A stretch of 64,000 nucleotides of DNA from Streptomyces sannanensis. GTDB lineage: Bacteria > Actinomycetota > Actinomycetes > Streptomycetales > Streptomycetaceae. The position numbers and the translations under genes were made by a program. Each line of letters opens with the position of its first letter. Position 1 is the first letter of the stretch. The notes beneath the pieces were generated by a model that saw nothing but the letters and a program-made list of their open reading frames with translations, was not told where the DNA came from and did no database searches. Location of the stretch: positions 4,464,001 to 4,528,000 of the forward strand of contig NZ_BAAAYL010000001.1 in NCBI RefSeq assembly GCF_039536205.1. Reading direction: 5' to 3'. Below, piece by piece: positions 43,744 to 53,985 of this stretch.

Positions 43744-44496
43744 ATGCACAGCACACTCTTCGCGCACGTCCCGGTGGAGTCGACGGAGCGCTACGTTCTG
43801 CAGAACCCCCAGTTGCTGAAGGCGGACGTCAACCAGGGCAGCGGTCCCCTTCTCGCCCGGCAGGGCGCGATGGTCGCCTTCGAGGGGCAGGTCGAGTTCG
43901 ACAGCCAGTACCGCAACCGCAGCTGGCGCAACGTGGAGCGGATGACCGGGGAACGGCTGGAACTGATGCGCTGCAAGGGCACAGGCGTCGTCTACCTCGC
44001 CAACTTCGCCCAGCACATCCACATCACGGACGTCGGCCCGGGCATCACCGTCGACAGTTCCTACATCCTCGCCTTCGACGGCACGCTCGGGGTCGGCATC
44101 GTCGCCATCGACAGCGCCGTCGAGATCGCCTCGGCCGGCGCGTACAACCTGGAGCTGAGCGGCGCCGGCAAGGTCGCGCTGATGACCTCCGGGGAACCGC
44201 TCGTCCTCGAGGTCGGCCCGGACAGGAACGTCTGCGCGGACGCCGACGCCGTCATCGCCTGGTCCACCTCGCTGCGCACCCAGCTCCAGGCGCCGACCTC
44301 GTCGTCCGCCGTGTGGCGGCGCAGGGGCTCCACGGGGGAGGGCTGGGAGATGCAGTTCACCGGCTCCGGGTTCGTCCTGCTGCAGCCCAGCGAGCTGCTG
44401 CCGCCGCAGCATCTGCGGACCTCCGGAGCGCTCGGCCAGTTCGGCATGGGCCGCGGCGGGCTGCAGGGCAACTCCCTGGGCGGCAGCCGCAACTGA
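43744..44496 (+). CDS. AIM24-family protein
   Basis: A 250-residue AIM24 domain (LLARQGAMVAFEGQVEF, GAGKVALMTSGEPLVLEV, SGFVLLQPSE) with a Gly/Ser-rich C-terminal tail. AGGAG precedes ATG 43744 by eight bases; only 14 bp separate it from the previous gene. The three AIM24 copies are clearly diverged from one another, so the expansion is old. Confidence 0.87.
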   Translation: MHSTLFAHVPVESTERYVLQNPQLLKADVNQGSGPLLARQGAMVAFEGQVEFDSQYRNRSWRNVERMTGERLELMRCKGTGVVYLANFAQHIHITDVGPGITVDSSYILAFDGTLGVGIVAIDSAVEIASAGAYNLELSGAGKVALMTSGEPLVLEVGPDRNVCADADAVIAWSTSLRTQLQAPTSSSAVWRRRGSTGEGWEMQFTGSGFVLLQPSELLPPQHLRTSGALGQFGMGRGGLQGNSLGGSRN

Positions 44497-44511
44497 GCGC
44501 GGTCCGCACGC

Positions 44512-44573
44512 ACATACAAAGGGGCGCCCGTCATCGACGGCGGTTTCCAGGGGACGGGGGCCCCTTTGTATGT
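44512..44573. terminator. Bidirectional terminator, AIM24 / NUDIX
   Basis: Perfect 14-bp arms (44512-44525 and 44560-44573), ACATACAAAGGGGC and complement, between convergent genes. The AT-rich base of the stem supplies a short U-run in both directions. Confidence 0.8.
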
Positions 44574-44575
44574 CT

Positions 44576-45100
44576 CTACAGCGCCGCGCGGGCGTTCTCC
44601 AGCAGTCGTACGACCGACTCGTCGGCCACGTCCGGCACCTCGTCGTACCGGAACCAGCGCAGGTCGATCGACTCGTCACTGATCACCTCGGCCGCACCGG
44701 GCGGCGCCACCGCCGCGTACTGCACATCGAGATGCCAGTTGCAGGGCGACGGGATCGGATGACGGTCGAGCCGCACCGGGCCGCCGGGCAGCAGCGTCAG
44801 CCCCGAGGCGATCCCGGACTCCTCCCGCGCCTCGCGCAGTGCGGCTTCGGCGAGCGAGGAGTCGCCGGGCTCGCAGTGGCCGCCCATCTGCAGCCACATC
44901 CGGAGCTTCCTGTGCAGGGTGAGCAGCACCCGCCCGTGCGACGGATCGATCACCAGGGCGCTCGCCGTGATATGCCCGGCCTCGCAGGCCTTCCACATCC
45001 CGTCCGGATGCGCCGCCAGATGCTCCAGATAGGTCCGGCGCAGCTCCGGCTGCTGCTCGTAGTTCTTCAGGACAAGTACGGCGTCTTCGTGCAGGCTCAC
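44576..45100 (-). CDS. NUDIX hydrolase
   Basis: A 174-residue enzyme with the Nudix box GHCEPGDSSLAEAALREARE ending ESG, for hydrolysis of a nucleoside-diphosphate-linked substrate. Its GTG start overlaps the stop of the DUF2342 gene (GTGA), so the two are translationally coupled. Confidence 0.87.
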   Translation of the reverse strand: MSLHEDAVLVLKNYEQQPELRRTYLEHLAAHPDGMWKACEAGHITASALVIDPSHGRVLLTLHRKLRMWLQMGGHCEPGDSSLAEAALREAREESGIASGLTLLPGGPVRLDRHPIPSPCNWHLDVQYAAVAPPGAAEVISDESIDLRWFRYDEVPDVADESVVRLLENARAAL

Positions 45101-46506
45101 TTCTTGTCGTCGTCCTCGTCCCCGCGCTCCGCGGCCTCGCCCAGCATCTTGTCGAGCTCGGAGAAATCGAGCTGCTCACGGTGGACGAAGCCGTCCGGGT
45201 CGTCCAGGTCGGACGCGGTCGGCAGCATGTCCGGGTGCTCCCACAGCCCGTCGCGCCCGTCGACACCGCGCGCGTCCGTGAGCGAGGCCCACAGCCGGGA
45301 GGCGTCGCGGAGCCGGCGCGGGCGCAGCTCCAGACCGATCAGCGTGGCGAAGGTCTGCTCGGCCGGGCCACCGGTCGCGCGCCGCCTGCGCAGCGTCTCG
45401 CGCAGCGCGTCCGCCGAGGTGAGCCGGGGCTTGGCGGCCTCGTGCACCACGGCGTCCACCCAGCCCTCGACCAGGGCGAGAGCCGTCTCGAGACGGGCCA
45501 GTGCGGCCTTCTGCTCCGGGGTGTCCTCCGGCTGGAACATGCCCTGCTGGAGCGCTTCCTGGAGCTGTTCCGGATTGGACATGTCGAGCCGGCCGACCGC
45601 GTCCTCCAGCTTGGAGGTGTCGACCTTGATGCCGCGCGCATACCCCTCGACCGCGCCGAACAGGTGCGCGCGCAGCCACGGCACATGGGCGAAGAGCCGC
45701 TGGTGGGCGGATTCGCGCAGCGCCAGATAGAGCCGGACCTCCTCCTTCGGCACACCGAGGTCCTTGCCGAACGCCTCGATGTTCAGCGGCAGCAGCGCGG
45801 CCTTGCCGGCCGGCCCCAGCGGCAGACCGATGTCGGTCGAACCGACCACCTCGCCCGCCAGCACACCCACGGCCTGGCCGATCTGCTGGCCGAACATGGC
45901 CCCGCCCATGGAGCGCATCATGCCGATGAGCGGGCCGGCCATGGCCTGCATCTCCTCGGGCAGCACCCCGCTCATGGCGGCCCCGACGCGCTCGGCGACC
46001 GGGTCGACCAGCTCCTTCCACACCGGCAGGGTCGCCTCGACCCACTCGGCGCGGCTCCAGGCCTTCGCCGTGCCGGAGCCGGGCGACAGGGAGGTCGCGT
46101 TGTCCAGCCACAGGTCGGCGAGACGCATCGACTCCTCGACCGCGGCCTGATCGGCGGGACCGACGCTGGCGTCCTTGACGCCGTCGGGGGTGCCCTGCGC
46201 GACGGTCTGGCGGGCGATCTGCTTGGCCATGTCCCAGTTCACCGGGCCGCCCTCGTAGCTCAGCATCTGGCCGAGCTGCTGGAAGGCCGCGCCCAGGTCG
46301 CCGGGGTTCATGGAGCCGAAGATCGCGGCGAAGGGATTCTCCGCACCGCCCGCACCCATGCCCGGCAGTCCGAACCCCAAGGGGTTCGCCGGGCCGCTGC
46401 CCTGGCCGCCGGCACCCTGGCCACCGCCCTGGCCCTTCTTCTTGCCCTCGTCGCCGTTCTCCGGCTCCTCCGGCGGAAGACCGAATCCGAATGGGGTGTC
46501 ACTCAC
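45097..46506 (-). CDS. DUF2342 zincin-like protein
   Basis: A 469-residue actinobacterial protein: a Gly/Gln-rich N-terminus, then a helical domain with LALRESAHQRLFAHVPW carrying the Glu-x3-His-type zinc motif and LVEGWVDAVVHEAAKP. It is annotated as a zinc-dependent metalloprotease by structure, with no known substrate. Start GTG 46506, with a C-terminal acidic tail (RGDEDDDKK). Confidence 0.8.
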   Translation of the reverse strand: MSDTPFGFGLPPEEPENGDEGKKKGQGGGQGAGGQGSGPANPLGFGLPGMGAGGAENPFAAIFGSMNPGDLGAAFQQLGQMLSYEGGPVNWDMAKQIARQTVAQGTPDGVKDASVGPADQAAVEESMRLADLWLDNATSLSPGSGTAKAWSRAEWVEATLPVWKELVDPVAERVGAAMSGVLPEEMQAMAGPLIGMMRSMGGAMFGQQIGQAVGVLAGEVVGSTDIGLPLGPAGKAALLPLNIEAFGKDLGVPKEEVRLYLALRESAHQRLFAHVPWLRAHLFGAVEGYARGIKVDTSKLEDAVGRLDMSNPEQLQEALQQGMFQPEDTPEQKAALARLETALALVEGWVDAVVHEAAKPRLTSADALRETLRRRRATGGPAEQTFATLIGLELRPRRLRDASRLWASLTDARGVDGRDGLWEHPDMLPTASDLDDPDGFVHREQLDFSELDKMLGEAAERGDEDDDKK

Positions 46507-46697
46507 GGGTTTCCTCGGCTCGTAGGGCCGCCGGCTCCGGCCGACGGCGAATGCCCGACATCACCACCCAGCGTAGACATCCGAGCCGCCACTGGGGCTC
46601 GGTGCTCCGCCGGCTCCCGGCCTGCGGCAGGATGGACGCCACCTGGTGCGCACGGTCAATTCCCGTACGTACTGAAGACAACCGCTGGAGACGCCCG

Positions 46698-47807
46698 GTG
46701 AGTTCCCCTGATCCGCAGGTTCGCGCAGCGCGAAACACCACCCACGCCGCCGCCCGTGGCCCCGTCGTCGCGGTGACCGGCGCCGCCACGGGTGTCGGCG
46801 CCCTGCTCACCCGGCGCCTGGTCGCGTCGGAGGAGGTCAAGCAGGTCATCGCCATCGACGAGAGTCGCGGCGACGTGTCCGAGGCGCAGTGGCACATCCT
46901 GGACGTACGCGATCCGGCGATCGCCGAGAAGCTGCGCGGCGTGGACGTGGTGGTGCATCTGGCACTCGATCTCGACCTGGAGACCTACCCTGCCGCCCGG
47001 ACCGCGTACAACGTGCGCGGAACCCAGACGGTGCTCACGGCCGCCGCGGCCGCGGGCGTCCGCCGGGTCGTGCTCTCCACGTCCGCGATGGTCTACGGCG
47101 CGCTCCCGGACAACGAGATTCCGCTCTCCGAGGACGCCGAGCTGCGGGCAACCGCCGAGGCGACGGGCGTCGGCGACCTGCTGGAGATCGAGCGGCTCGG
47201 CCGCCGCGCGCCCCGTGCGCACCCCGGCCTGAACGTCACCGTGGTCCGGCCCACCGTCCTGGTGGGCGGCACGGACACCGCGCTCACCCGGTACTTCGAG
47301 TCGCCGCGCCTCCTGGTGGTCGCCGGATCACGCCCCACCTGGCAGTTCTGCCATGTCGAGGACCTGTGCAGCGCCCTGGAGTACGCCGCGCTGGAAAAGG
47401 CCGACGGAGAGTTCGCGGTCGGCTGCGACGGCTGGCTGGAGCAAGAGGAGGTCGAGGAGCTCAGCGGCATCCGGCGCATGGAGCTGCCCTCCGCCGTGGC
47501 CCTCGGCGCCGCCGCCAGGCTGCACCGGATCGGCCTCACACCGTCCCCCGCCGGGGACCTGGCCTACACGATGCACCCGTGGGTGGTCAGCGTCGGCAGG
47601 CTGCACGACGCGGGCTGGCGGCCGGCGTGGACCAACGAGGAGGTGCTTGCCGCGCTCCTCGAGGAGGTGGAGGGCCGGCACACCGTCGCGGGCCGACGGC
47701 TCGGCCGTAAGGACGCCACCGCCGCGGGCGCCGCGGGCGCGACGGTCGCGCTGCTGGGCACCGCCGCGCTGGTGCGCCGGGCCCGCAAGGCGCGCCGCCG
47801 ACTGTAG
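46698..47807 (+). CDS. Extended SDR (NAD-dependent epimerase-like) protein
   Basis: A 369-residue protein with TGAATGVGALL (dinucleotide loop) and a strand-order pattern of extended SDRs; the usual catalytic YxxxK is not evident after STSAMVYGALPDNE, so it may be non-catalytic or atypical. The C-terminus ends in a hydrophobic then basic segment (AAGATVALLGTAALVRRARKARRRL region), which may anchor it to the membrane. GTG 46698 follows GGAG by seven bases. It is divergent from DUF2342. Confidence 0.75.
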   Translation: MSSPDPQVRAARNTTHAAARGPVVAVTGAATGVGALLTRRLVASEEVKQVIAIDESRGDVSEAQWHILDVRDPAIAEKLRGVDVVVHLALDLDLETYPAARTAYNVRGTQTVLTAAAAAGVRRVVLSTSAMVYGALPDNEIPLSEDAELRATAEATGVGDLLEIERLGRRAPRAHPGLNVTVVRPTVLVGGTDTALTRYFESPRLLVVAGSRPTWQFCHVEDLCSALEYAALEKADGEFAVGCDGWLEQEEVEELSGIRRMELPSAVALGAAARLHRIGLTPSPAGDLAYTMHPWVVSVGRLHDAGWRPAWTNEEVLAALLEEVEGRHTVAGRRLGRKDATAAGAAGATVALLGTAALVRRARKARRRL

Positions 47808-47885
47808 GACCTTCCCAGGGAGGGTTCGCCGGCCCGGTCGAAACTGATGTTCCGCGATGTCAGTGCCGTACGGCACGATGGCCCC

Positions 47886-48344
47886 ATGGCACGCACCATT
47901 GACCATCCCGGCGAGCTGGCGGCACAGGATCCCATCCGGCTGCTGGCGATCCGCGACACCCCGCTCTCCGTCGACGAGGTCTTCCGGGCGGTCGGTGACG
48001 ACGCGGCGGGCGGCACCGCGCTCTTCGTCGGGACCGTGCGCAACCACGACGGCGGAGCCGATGTCGACGCCCTCGGTTACTCCTGCCACCCCACCGCAGA
48101 GTCCGAGCTGCGCCGGGTGGCCGAGAAGGTCGCCGCGAACCACCCCGTACGTGCCCTTGCGGCCGTCCACCGAGTGGGTGATCTGACGGTCGGCGATCTG
48201 GCGGTGGTCGTGGCCGTCTCCTGCCCGCACCGAGCGGAAGCGTTCGAGGCATGCCGCGAGCTGATCGACGACCTGAAGCACGAGGTCCCGATCTGGAAGC
48301 ACCAGAAGTTCTCGGACGGCACAGAGGAGTGGGTCGGCGCGTAG
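47886..48344 (+). CDS. moaE: Molybdopterin synthase catalytic subunit MoaE
   Basis: A 152-residue MoaE: VGTVRNHDGG, AAVHRVGDLTVGDLAV and the active-site segment KHEVPIWKHQKF with Lys131 and Lys138. With a thiocarboxylated MoaD it converts cPMP to molybdopterin; MoeZ (14948) could charge MoaD, though no moaD is in the window. The 3' end, including the stop codon, is part of a 53-bp tandem repeat. Confidence 0.93.
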   Translation: MARTIDHPGELAAQDPIRLLAIRDTPLSVDEVFRAVGDDAAGGTALFVGTVRNHDGGADVDALGYSCHPTAESELRRVAEKVAANHPVRALAAVHRVGDLTVGDLAVVVAVSCPHRAEAFEACRELIDDLKHEVPIWKHQKFSDGTEEWVGA

Positions 48345-48445
48345 CGCCGTCATCCGGGGGTGGTGGTCGGGCGACGGGTGGGAGGGTCGGCGCGTAGCGC
48401 CGTCATCCGGGGGTGGTGGTCGGGCGACGGGTGGGAGGGTCGGCG
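48334..48445. repeat. 53-bp tandem repeat of the moaE 3' end
   Basis: 48334-48386 and 48387-48439 are identical and a third copy starts at 48440 then diverges. The unit begins with the last moaE codons and stop. A related, inverted copy lies inside adnB (26909-26956). Confidence 0.93.
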
Positions 48446-48777
48446 CCTGCTGAGGCGGGCGTGAGGCCTGGACAGGCACCAGATCGGCGGACGGCAGGCC
48501 GACACGGCCGTCCGAAGCCTGTGAGGACCCCTGGGGCCGAGCAGTGCGAGGGCGGCATACAAGGAGGGGCCGGACGGCACGGAGGAGTGGGTCGGCGCCT
48601 GCTGAGGCGGGCGTGAGGCCGAGCAGCGCGAGAGCGGTCGTGTCAAGGACGCGCTGCCCTGTCGGTGAGCATCCGCCCCGATTTGCGTAACCGTACCCCT
48701 GCCCTGAGCGTTGAACCGTCAGATGGTTAATCTGCTGATCGGCCCGTTGTGGTCGCTCATGGGGTCGGGAGGTCGGG
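48345..48777. other. Repeat-rich intergenic region after moaE
   Basis: No gene is seen in these 433 bp. Besides the 53-bp tandem units, the sequence GGAGTGGGTCGGCGC from the moaE end recurs at about 48583, and GTCGGCGCCTGCTGAGGCGG occurs at both 48439 and 48591. The patch looks like repeated partial copying of the moaE terminus. Confidence 0.75.
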
Positions 48778-48948
48778 ATGGCATCACTCGCCTGGTTGCT
48801 GATTCCGCTTTTCGCTGCCATCGGTGCAGCGATATGGGGAAGCTGGGCCTCGAGGAATCGAACTGCCGGGGACGTCGCGGAGCTCGCGGGGTACGCCCGG
48901 TTCCGTGACGCGATGGAGAAGACACGCTCCGGTTCCGAACCGGTCTGA
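48778..48948 (+). CDS. Small single-pass membrane protein
   Basis: A 56-residue protein: one transmembrane helix near residues 4-22 (LAWLLIPLFAAIGAAIWG), then a basic-acidic cytoplasmic tail (FRDAMEKTRSGSEPV). GGGAGG sits five bases upstream of the ATG. It lies 84 bp before the Lon-like protease gene on the same strand. No family is assigned. Confidence 0.75.
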   Translation: MASLAWLLIPLFAAIGAAIWGSWASRNRTAGDVAELAGYARFRDAMEKTRSGSEPV

Positions 48949-49032
48949 CCTCCGTCCGTACGCATGCGCCGAGGAGCCCGTACGGACCGGCCCCAGGGGT
49001 GGACTGACGGCCCCGTCCCGTACTGTCGTTCC

Positions 49033-50121
49033 ATGCCACGCCGCACGGCGACGATGCTCGCCTCCACCCTCATGCTGATCGCGCTGCTCTGCGCGGGGGT
49101 GCTCATCACGCCGCCCTACGCGGAGATGTCGCCCGGGCCCACCGTGAACACGCTCGGGGAGTCCAGTGGCGAGCCGGTGCTTGAGATCTCCGGCCACAAG
49201 ACCTACCCGACGTCCGGGCACCTCAACATGACGACGGTCAGGGTCACCGGCGCGGACTACAGGATGAATCTCGTCGAGGTGGTCTACGGCTGGCTGGCGC
49301 ACGACAGCGTGGTGGTCCCGCACGACACCCTCTACCCGGGCGGCAAGACCGAGGAGCAGTCCACGCAGGAGAACGCCGAGGAATTCAGCCAGTCCCAGGA
49401 GAGCGCCAAGGTGGCGGCGCTCGGTGAGCTCGGCATCCCGGTGAAGTCGCGCGTAGTGGTCTCGACCGTCGTCAAGGACAGCCCGGCCGAGGGCCGGCTG
49501 CACGCGGGCGACGTCATCAAGGCCGTCGACGGCACCGCCGTGAAGGAGCCGACCGACGTGGCCAAGCTGGTCACCAGGCACAAGCCGGGCGAGGACGTGG
49601 TCTTCACGATCGTCCCCGCCAAGGACGCGGCCGCCGCCGAGAAGGCCGGCAAGGCGCTGACGGGCAGCGAGAAGGTCACCATCACGACCCGGAAGGCGTC
49701 CGACGACGATCGCGCGGTTGTCGGCATCCAGGCCGGGACCGATCACACGTTTCCGTTCGACATCGACATCAAACTGGCCGATGTGGGCGGCCCCAGCGCG
49801 GGGCTGATGTTCTCGCTCGGCATCGTCGACAAGCTCACGCCCGGCAGCATGACCGGCGGCAAGTTCGTCGCCGGTACCGGCACGATCGACGACAAGGGCA
49901 AGGTCGGTCCGATCGGCGGCATCACCATGAAGCTGGTCGGCGCGCGGCAGGCCGGCGCCGAGTACTTCCTGACGCCGGCCGAGAACTGCGCCTCCGCGGC
50001 CGCGGACACCCCGGCCGGGCTCACCCTGGTCAAGGTGAAGACGATAGACGACGCGACGAAGGCGCTGGAGAAGATCCGGACGGGCGACACCGCCGCGCTT
50101 CCCGGCTGTGCCACGAAGTAG
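49033..50121 (+). CDS. PDZ-domain Lon-like (S16) membrane protease
   Basis: A 362-residue protein: N-terminal transmembrane helix (about 9-28), a PDZ domain (KDSPAEGRLHAGDVIKAVDG, about 155-175) and a Lon-type catalytic domain with Ser in GGPSAGLMFSLG and Lys in GPIGGITMKLVGAR, a Ser-Lys dyad. It resembles B. subtilis YlbL and its mycobacterial relatives and probably degrades or shaves proteins at the outer face of the membrane. The start is ATG 49033 (MPRRTATMLAS). Confidence 0.87.
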   Translation: MPRRTATMLASTLMLIALLCAGVLITPPYAEMSPGPTVNTLGESSGEPVLEISGHKTYPTSGHLNMTTVRVTGADYRMNLVEVVYGWLAHDSVVVPHDTLYPGGKTEEQSTQENAEEFSQSQESAKVAALGELGIPVKSRVVVSTVVKDSPAEGRLHAGDVIKAVDGTAVKEPTDVAKLVTRHKPGEDVVFTIVPAKDAAAAEKAGKALTGSEKVTITTRKASDDDRAVVGIQAGTDHTFPFDIDIKLADVGGPSAGLMFSLGIVDKLTPGSMTGGKFVAGTGTIDDKGKVGPIGGITMKLVGARQAGAEYFLTPAENCASAAADTPAGLTLVKVKTIDDATKALEKIRTGDTAALPGCATK

Positions 50122-50166
50122 TGCCCCTCCCGGCAACGTCTGCCCCGTCGCGACGTTCCCCCAGGG

Positions 50167-50300
50167 GGCGCCCCCGGACACGCACGCGCGCTGCGTCGGC
50201 CGAAAACCCGAGGAGCGCCGCTACGAGGGTCTTCGGCCGCCGTGCGATCGCACGCACCGGAGGCCGCTCCTTGACGGGTAAACGTTGCCGGTCGCGGCAC
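50167..50300. repeat. 134-bp dispersed repeat, copy 1
   Basis: About 91% identical, in the same orientation, to 60819-60952. It contains an imperfect inverted repeat GCCGAAAACCC...GGGTCTTCGGC. It lies in a gene-free spacer between convergent genes. Confidence 0.9.
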
Positions 50301-50363
50301 TGGGCGGTGTCCGGCATGATCCGCCGGACACTCCCAGGCGCCGCCCGCGACCGGAGACCGCCG

Positions 50364-50921
50364 TCAGGCCTCGAAGGTCGCCGCGAGCGCCTCTGCCAGG
50401 CCCGGGACCAGGTCGGCACCCGTGAGGACCTCCGTCGCGGAGTCCTTCTCACGCAGTCGCACCGCCGATTCGCGGGCCCCGTCGCGCAGCACCGCCACGG
50501 TCATCCGGACCTCCTGGCGCTCCGGGTGGGCGGCCACCCACTTCGCCAGGGCCTTCTCGTTCATTCCCTCGGGAACGGACGCCTCGGCGGACGGCGGCAG
50601 CATCAGCCGTTCCACGGTCAGCGCGCATCCGGCGACCGCGTCGGGCCAGGCGATGGTGGCGAGGAACTCGTCCAGCGGGGCATCCGCCGGAATCTCGTCC
50701 TGTTCGATGGGGGTGAGCGGGGCGGCTGCCTCGTCTTCGTCGAGACCGAGCTGGGCGGCGAGCGCCGGCTCCTGGGCGCGCAGCTGTGCGGTGTCGACGA
50801 GCGCGAAGAGCCGGGCGGGCTGGTCCCAGCCGAGCCCGGAGGCGTACTCGTCGATCTCGAGCACGGCTCGGGTGAGCGGGCTCGCGGCCATCGGGGGGCC
50901 TGAGGGGGAAACGTTGGACAT
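50364..50921 (-). CDS. PPA1309-family protein
   Basis: A 185-residue acidic cytosolic protein of a conserved actinobacterial family of unknown function; conserved-looking parts are LDEYASGLGWDQPARLFALV-like near residue 25 and IAWPDAVAGCALTVERLM. The ATG has AGGA eight bases upstream. It is divergent from UPF0182. Confidence 0.8.
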   Translation of the reverse strand: MSNVSPSGPPMAASPLTRAVLEIDEYASGLGWDQPARLFALVDTAQLRAQEPALAAQLGLDEDEAAAPLTPIEQDEIPADAPLDEFLATIAWPDAVAGCALTVERLMLPPSAEASVPEGMNEKALAKWVAAHPERQEVRMTVAVLRDGARESAVRLREKDSATEVLTGADLVPGLAEALAATFEA

Positions 50922-51048
50922 GGTCAATATCCTGCCTCCTTCCCACCCCGGATCGGGAACTGGTTAAAGCCTCAGTAAGTTGCATGAGTGGGCCTCTACG
51001 ATCGCAGGGGCCTGTTTCATGACGATCGCGAACTTCGAGGTGCGCACG

Positions 51049-53943
51049 TTGGCTTTCCAGATGCCGGACCGCGGCGGAGGCCCTTCCGGGCCACGGATCA
51101 GAGTCGGCCGCCCGTCCCGGCGGGCCCGGACCCTTCTCATGACACTGGGCGTGCTGGCCGTGCTGGCCATGGCGTTCGTCATGTTCTCCGGGTTCTGGAC
51201 GGACTGGCTGTGGTACCGCTCGGTCGACTACTCGTCCGTCTTCACCACCCAGCTGTGGACCAAGATCGGGCTGTTCCTCGTCTTCGGACTGCTGATGGCC
51301 GTGGCCGTCGGTCTGAACATCTGGCTCGCCTACCGGCTGCGGCCGCCGCTGAGCGCGATGTCCCTGGAGCAGCAGAGCCTGGACCGCTACCGCATGGGCA
51401 TCGCCCCGTACAAGCGGTGGGTGCTGCTGGCGGTCACGTCGCTGGTCGGACTGATCGCCGGCGCCTCCGCCTCCTCCCAGTGGCGCACCTGGCTGACGTG
51501 GGTGAACGGTGTGTCCTTCGGCCAGAAGGACCCGCAGTTCAAGATGGACGTGTCGTTCTACGCGTTCGACCTGCCCTGGTACCGCTTCCTGCTGGGCTTC
51601 GGCTTCGCCGCCACCGTGCTGTCGCTGATCGCCGCCGTCCTGGTGCACTACCTGTACGGGGGCCTGCGCATCACCAGCCCCGGCGGGCGGGCCACGGCCG
51701 CGGCCACCGGCCACCTGTCGGTGCTGCTGGGCGTCTTCGTCTCGCTCAAGGCCGTGGCGTACTGGCTCGACCGGTACGGCCTGGCGGTGAAGTCCAGTGA
51801 CTTCAAGGCCACGGACAGCTGGACCGGTCTGCGGTACGTCGACGCCAACGCCTACCTCCCGGCCAAGACCATCCTGTTCTGCATCGCCGTCATCTGCGCG
51901 CTGCTGTTCTTCGCGACGCTGTGGCGCCGCACCTGGCAGCTGCCGGTGATCGGCTTCGGTCTGATGGTCCTCTCGGCGGTCCTGATCGGCGGGCTGTACC
52001 CGGCGATCGTGCAGAAGTTCCAGGTCCAGCCGAACGAGCAGGCCAAGGAATCGCCGTACATCAAGAAGAACATCGACGCCACGCGTGAGGCGTACGACAT
52101 CGACGACGCGAAGGTCACCGACTACTCGGGCAAGAACGACGCCTCGGACCCCAAGAAGCTGCGCGAGGCATCCGACACGGCGGCCAGCTACCGGCTGATC
52201 GACCCCAACGTCGTCTCGCCGGCCTTCCAGCAGCTCCAGCAGGAGCGTAAGTACTACCAGTTCCCCTCGACCCTCGACGTCGACCGCTACAAGGGTCCCG
52301 ACGGCAAGGAACAGGACACGGTCATCGGTCTGCGCGAGCTCGACATCACGGGCATCCCCAAGCGCAACTGGATCAACGACCACTTCACCTACACCCACGG
52401 CTACGGCGCCGTCGCCGCCAAGGGCACCGGCACGGACTCCACCGGCTCCCCGGACTTCACCGAGTCGGGCCTGCCGGCCAAGGGTGAGCTCCCCGCGCAC
52501 GAGCAGCGGATCTACTACGGCGAGAAGACCAAGCAGTACTCGATCGTCGGCGGTCCGCAGAAGGAGCTCGACTACGAGGACAACGGCGAGAAGACCACCA
52601 GCTACAAGGGCAAGAGCGGGGTGGACATCAGTAACCCGCTGAACCGCGCGGCCTATGCGGTGGCCTTCAACGAGCCGCAGATCTTCTACTCCGGCGCCAT
52701 CGGCGAGGGCTCGCGGATCCTCTACAACCGCACGCCCAAGGAGCGCGTCGAGGCCGTCGCCCCCTGGCTGACGATCGACGGCGACGCCTACCCGGCGGTG
52801 GTCGACGGCAAGATCCAGTGGATCGTCGACGCGTACACCACGACCAACGGCTACCCCTACGCCTCGCGTACGACGCTGGGCGAGACCACGGCCGACGCGC
52901 TGACCGACACCCAGCGCGCGGTGGTCGCCCAGCAGAACCAGGTCAACTACATCCGCAACTCGGTGAAGGCCACCGTCGACGCGTACGACGGCACGGTCAC
53001 GCTCTACCAGTGGGACACCGAGGACCCGGTGCTCAAGACCTGGATGAAGGCGTTCCCGGGCACGGTGAAGCCGAAGAGCGACATCGCTCCGGACCTGATG
53101 GAGCATCTGCGCTACCCGCAGGACCTGTTCAAGGTGCAGCGCGAGCTGCTCACCCGCTACCACGTCACCGACCCCGCGCAGTTCTACAGCGGCAGTGACG
53201 CCTGGCAGGTGCCGGACGACCCGACCAACCGGCAGAGCAACGCCGTCCCGCCGTACTACCTCTCGATGAAGATGCCGGGTCAGCAGGACCAGAAGTTCTC
53301 GCTGACCACGACCTTCACGCCGAACGGCCGGCCCAACCTCGGTGCCTTCATGGCCGTCGACGCCGATGCCGCCAGCAAGGACTACGGCACGATAAGGCTG
53401 TTGAAAGTCACCTCCAACGTGCTGGGCCCGCAGCAGGTGCAGAGCAAGCTCAACGGCCTTCCCGAGGTCGCCGAGTTCGTCCGCAACCTCAAGGGAACCG
53501 ACTCCGAGATCGATTACGGCAATCTGCTGACGGTGCCGCTCGACGGCGGGTTCCTCTACATCGAGCCCGTATATGCACGAGGTGGCACGGCGAACTACCC
53601 GCTGCTCAAGAAGGTGGGTGTCTCCTATGGGGACAAGACCGTCTTCGAGGACAGCCTGACCGAGGCGCTGAACGCGGTCTTCGGGGTCGAGGGCACCACC
53701 CCGCCGACGACGCAGCCGCCCACGACCAAGCCGCCGACGACCAAGCCGCCGGTCACCGGGAGCACCCCGCTGGCACAGGCCATCGCGGATGCCCAGAAGG
53801 CGTACGACGCCGGTCAGGAGGCGCTGAAGAAGGGCGACTGGACCGCGTACGGCAAGGCGCAGCAGGACCTGCAGGACGCACTGCGCCGGGCGTCCGAGGC
53901 CGGGGCCGCACCGCAGCCCCGAAGCGGCAGCAAGGGCAGCTGA
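51049..53943 (+). CDS. UPF0182-family large membrane protein
   Basis: The 964-residue protein has seven transmembrane helices in residues 25-345 and a large extracellular beta-rich region thereafter ([20 protein letters not shown] and [20 protein letters not shown]), ending in a Thr/Pro linker ([15 protein letters not shown]) and a short helical tail. The function is unknown; the family is widespread in actinobacteria. I prefer TTG 51049 ((M)[10 protein letters not shown]) because GAGG is eight bases upstream; ATG 51061 is the alternative. Confidence 0.88.
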   Translation: MAFQMPDRGGGPSGPRIRVGRPSRRARTLLMTLGVLAVLAMAFVMFSGFWTDWLWYRSVDYSSVFTTQLWTKIGLFLVFGLLMAVAVGLNIWLAYRLRPPLSAMSLEQQSLDRYRMGIAPYKRWVLLAVTSLVGLIAGASASSQWRTWLTWVNGVSFGQKDPQFKMDVSFYAFDLPWYRFLLGFGFAATVLSLIAAVLVHYLYGGLRITSPGGRATAAATGHLSVLLGVFVSLKAVAYWLDRYGLAVKSSDFKATDSWTGLRYVDANAYLPAKTILFCIAVICALLFFATLWRRTWQLPVIGFGLMVLSAVLIGGLYPAIVQKFQVQPNEQAKESPYIKKNIDATREAYDIDDAKVTDYSGKNDASDPKKLREASDTAASYRLIDPNVVSPAFQQLQQERKYYQFPSTLDVDRYKGPDGKEQDTVIGLRELDITGIPKRNWINDHFTYTHGYGAVAAKGTGTDSTGSPDFTESGLPAKGELPAHEQRIYYGEKTKQYSIVGGPQKELDYEDNGEKTTSYKGKSGVDISNPLNRAAYAVAFNEPQIFYSGAIGEGSRILYNRTPKERVEAVAPWLTIDGDAYPAVVDGKIQWIVDAYTTTNGYPYASRTTLGETTADALTDTQRAVVAQQNQVNYIRNSVKATVDAYDGTVTLYQWDTEDPVLKTWMKAFPGTVKPKSDIAPDLMEHLRYPQDLFKVQRELLTRYHVTDPAQFYSGSDAWQVPDDPTNRQSNAVPPYYLSMKMPGQQDQKFSLTTTFTPNGRPNLGAFMAVDADAASKDYGTIRLLKVTSNVLGPQQVQSKLNGLPEVAEFVRNLKGTDSEIDYGNLLTVPLDGGFLYIEPVYARGGTANYPLLKKVGVSYGDKTVFEDSLTEALNAVFGVEGTTPPTTQPPTTKPPTTKPPVTGSTPLAQAIADAQKAYDAGQEALKKGDWTAYGKAQQDLQDALRRASEAGAAPQPRSGSKGS

Positions 53944-53985
53944 GCCGGGCCCGCTCCGCGTCGTGCTAAGGTGGTGACACAACGA

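Noticed and set aside
48334..48445. CRISPR-like array
   Set aside because: The units are directly adjacent with no spacers and there are no cas genes.
50449..53982. A 1,177-codon open frame opposite UPF0182
   Set aside because: Third-position GC bias keeps the antisense frame open; no motif or ribosome site, and the sense protein is a clear family member.
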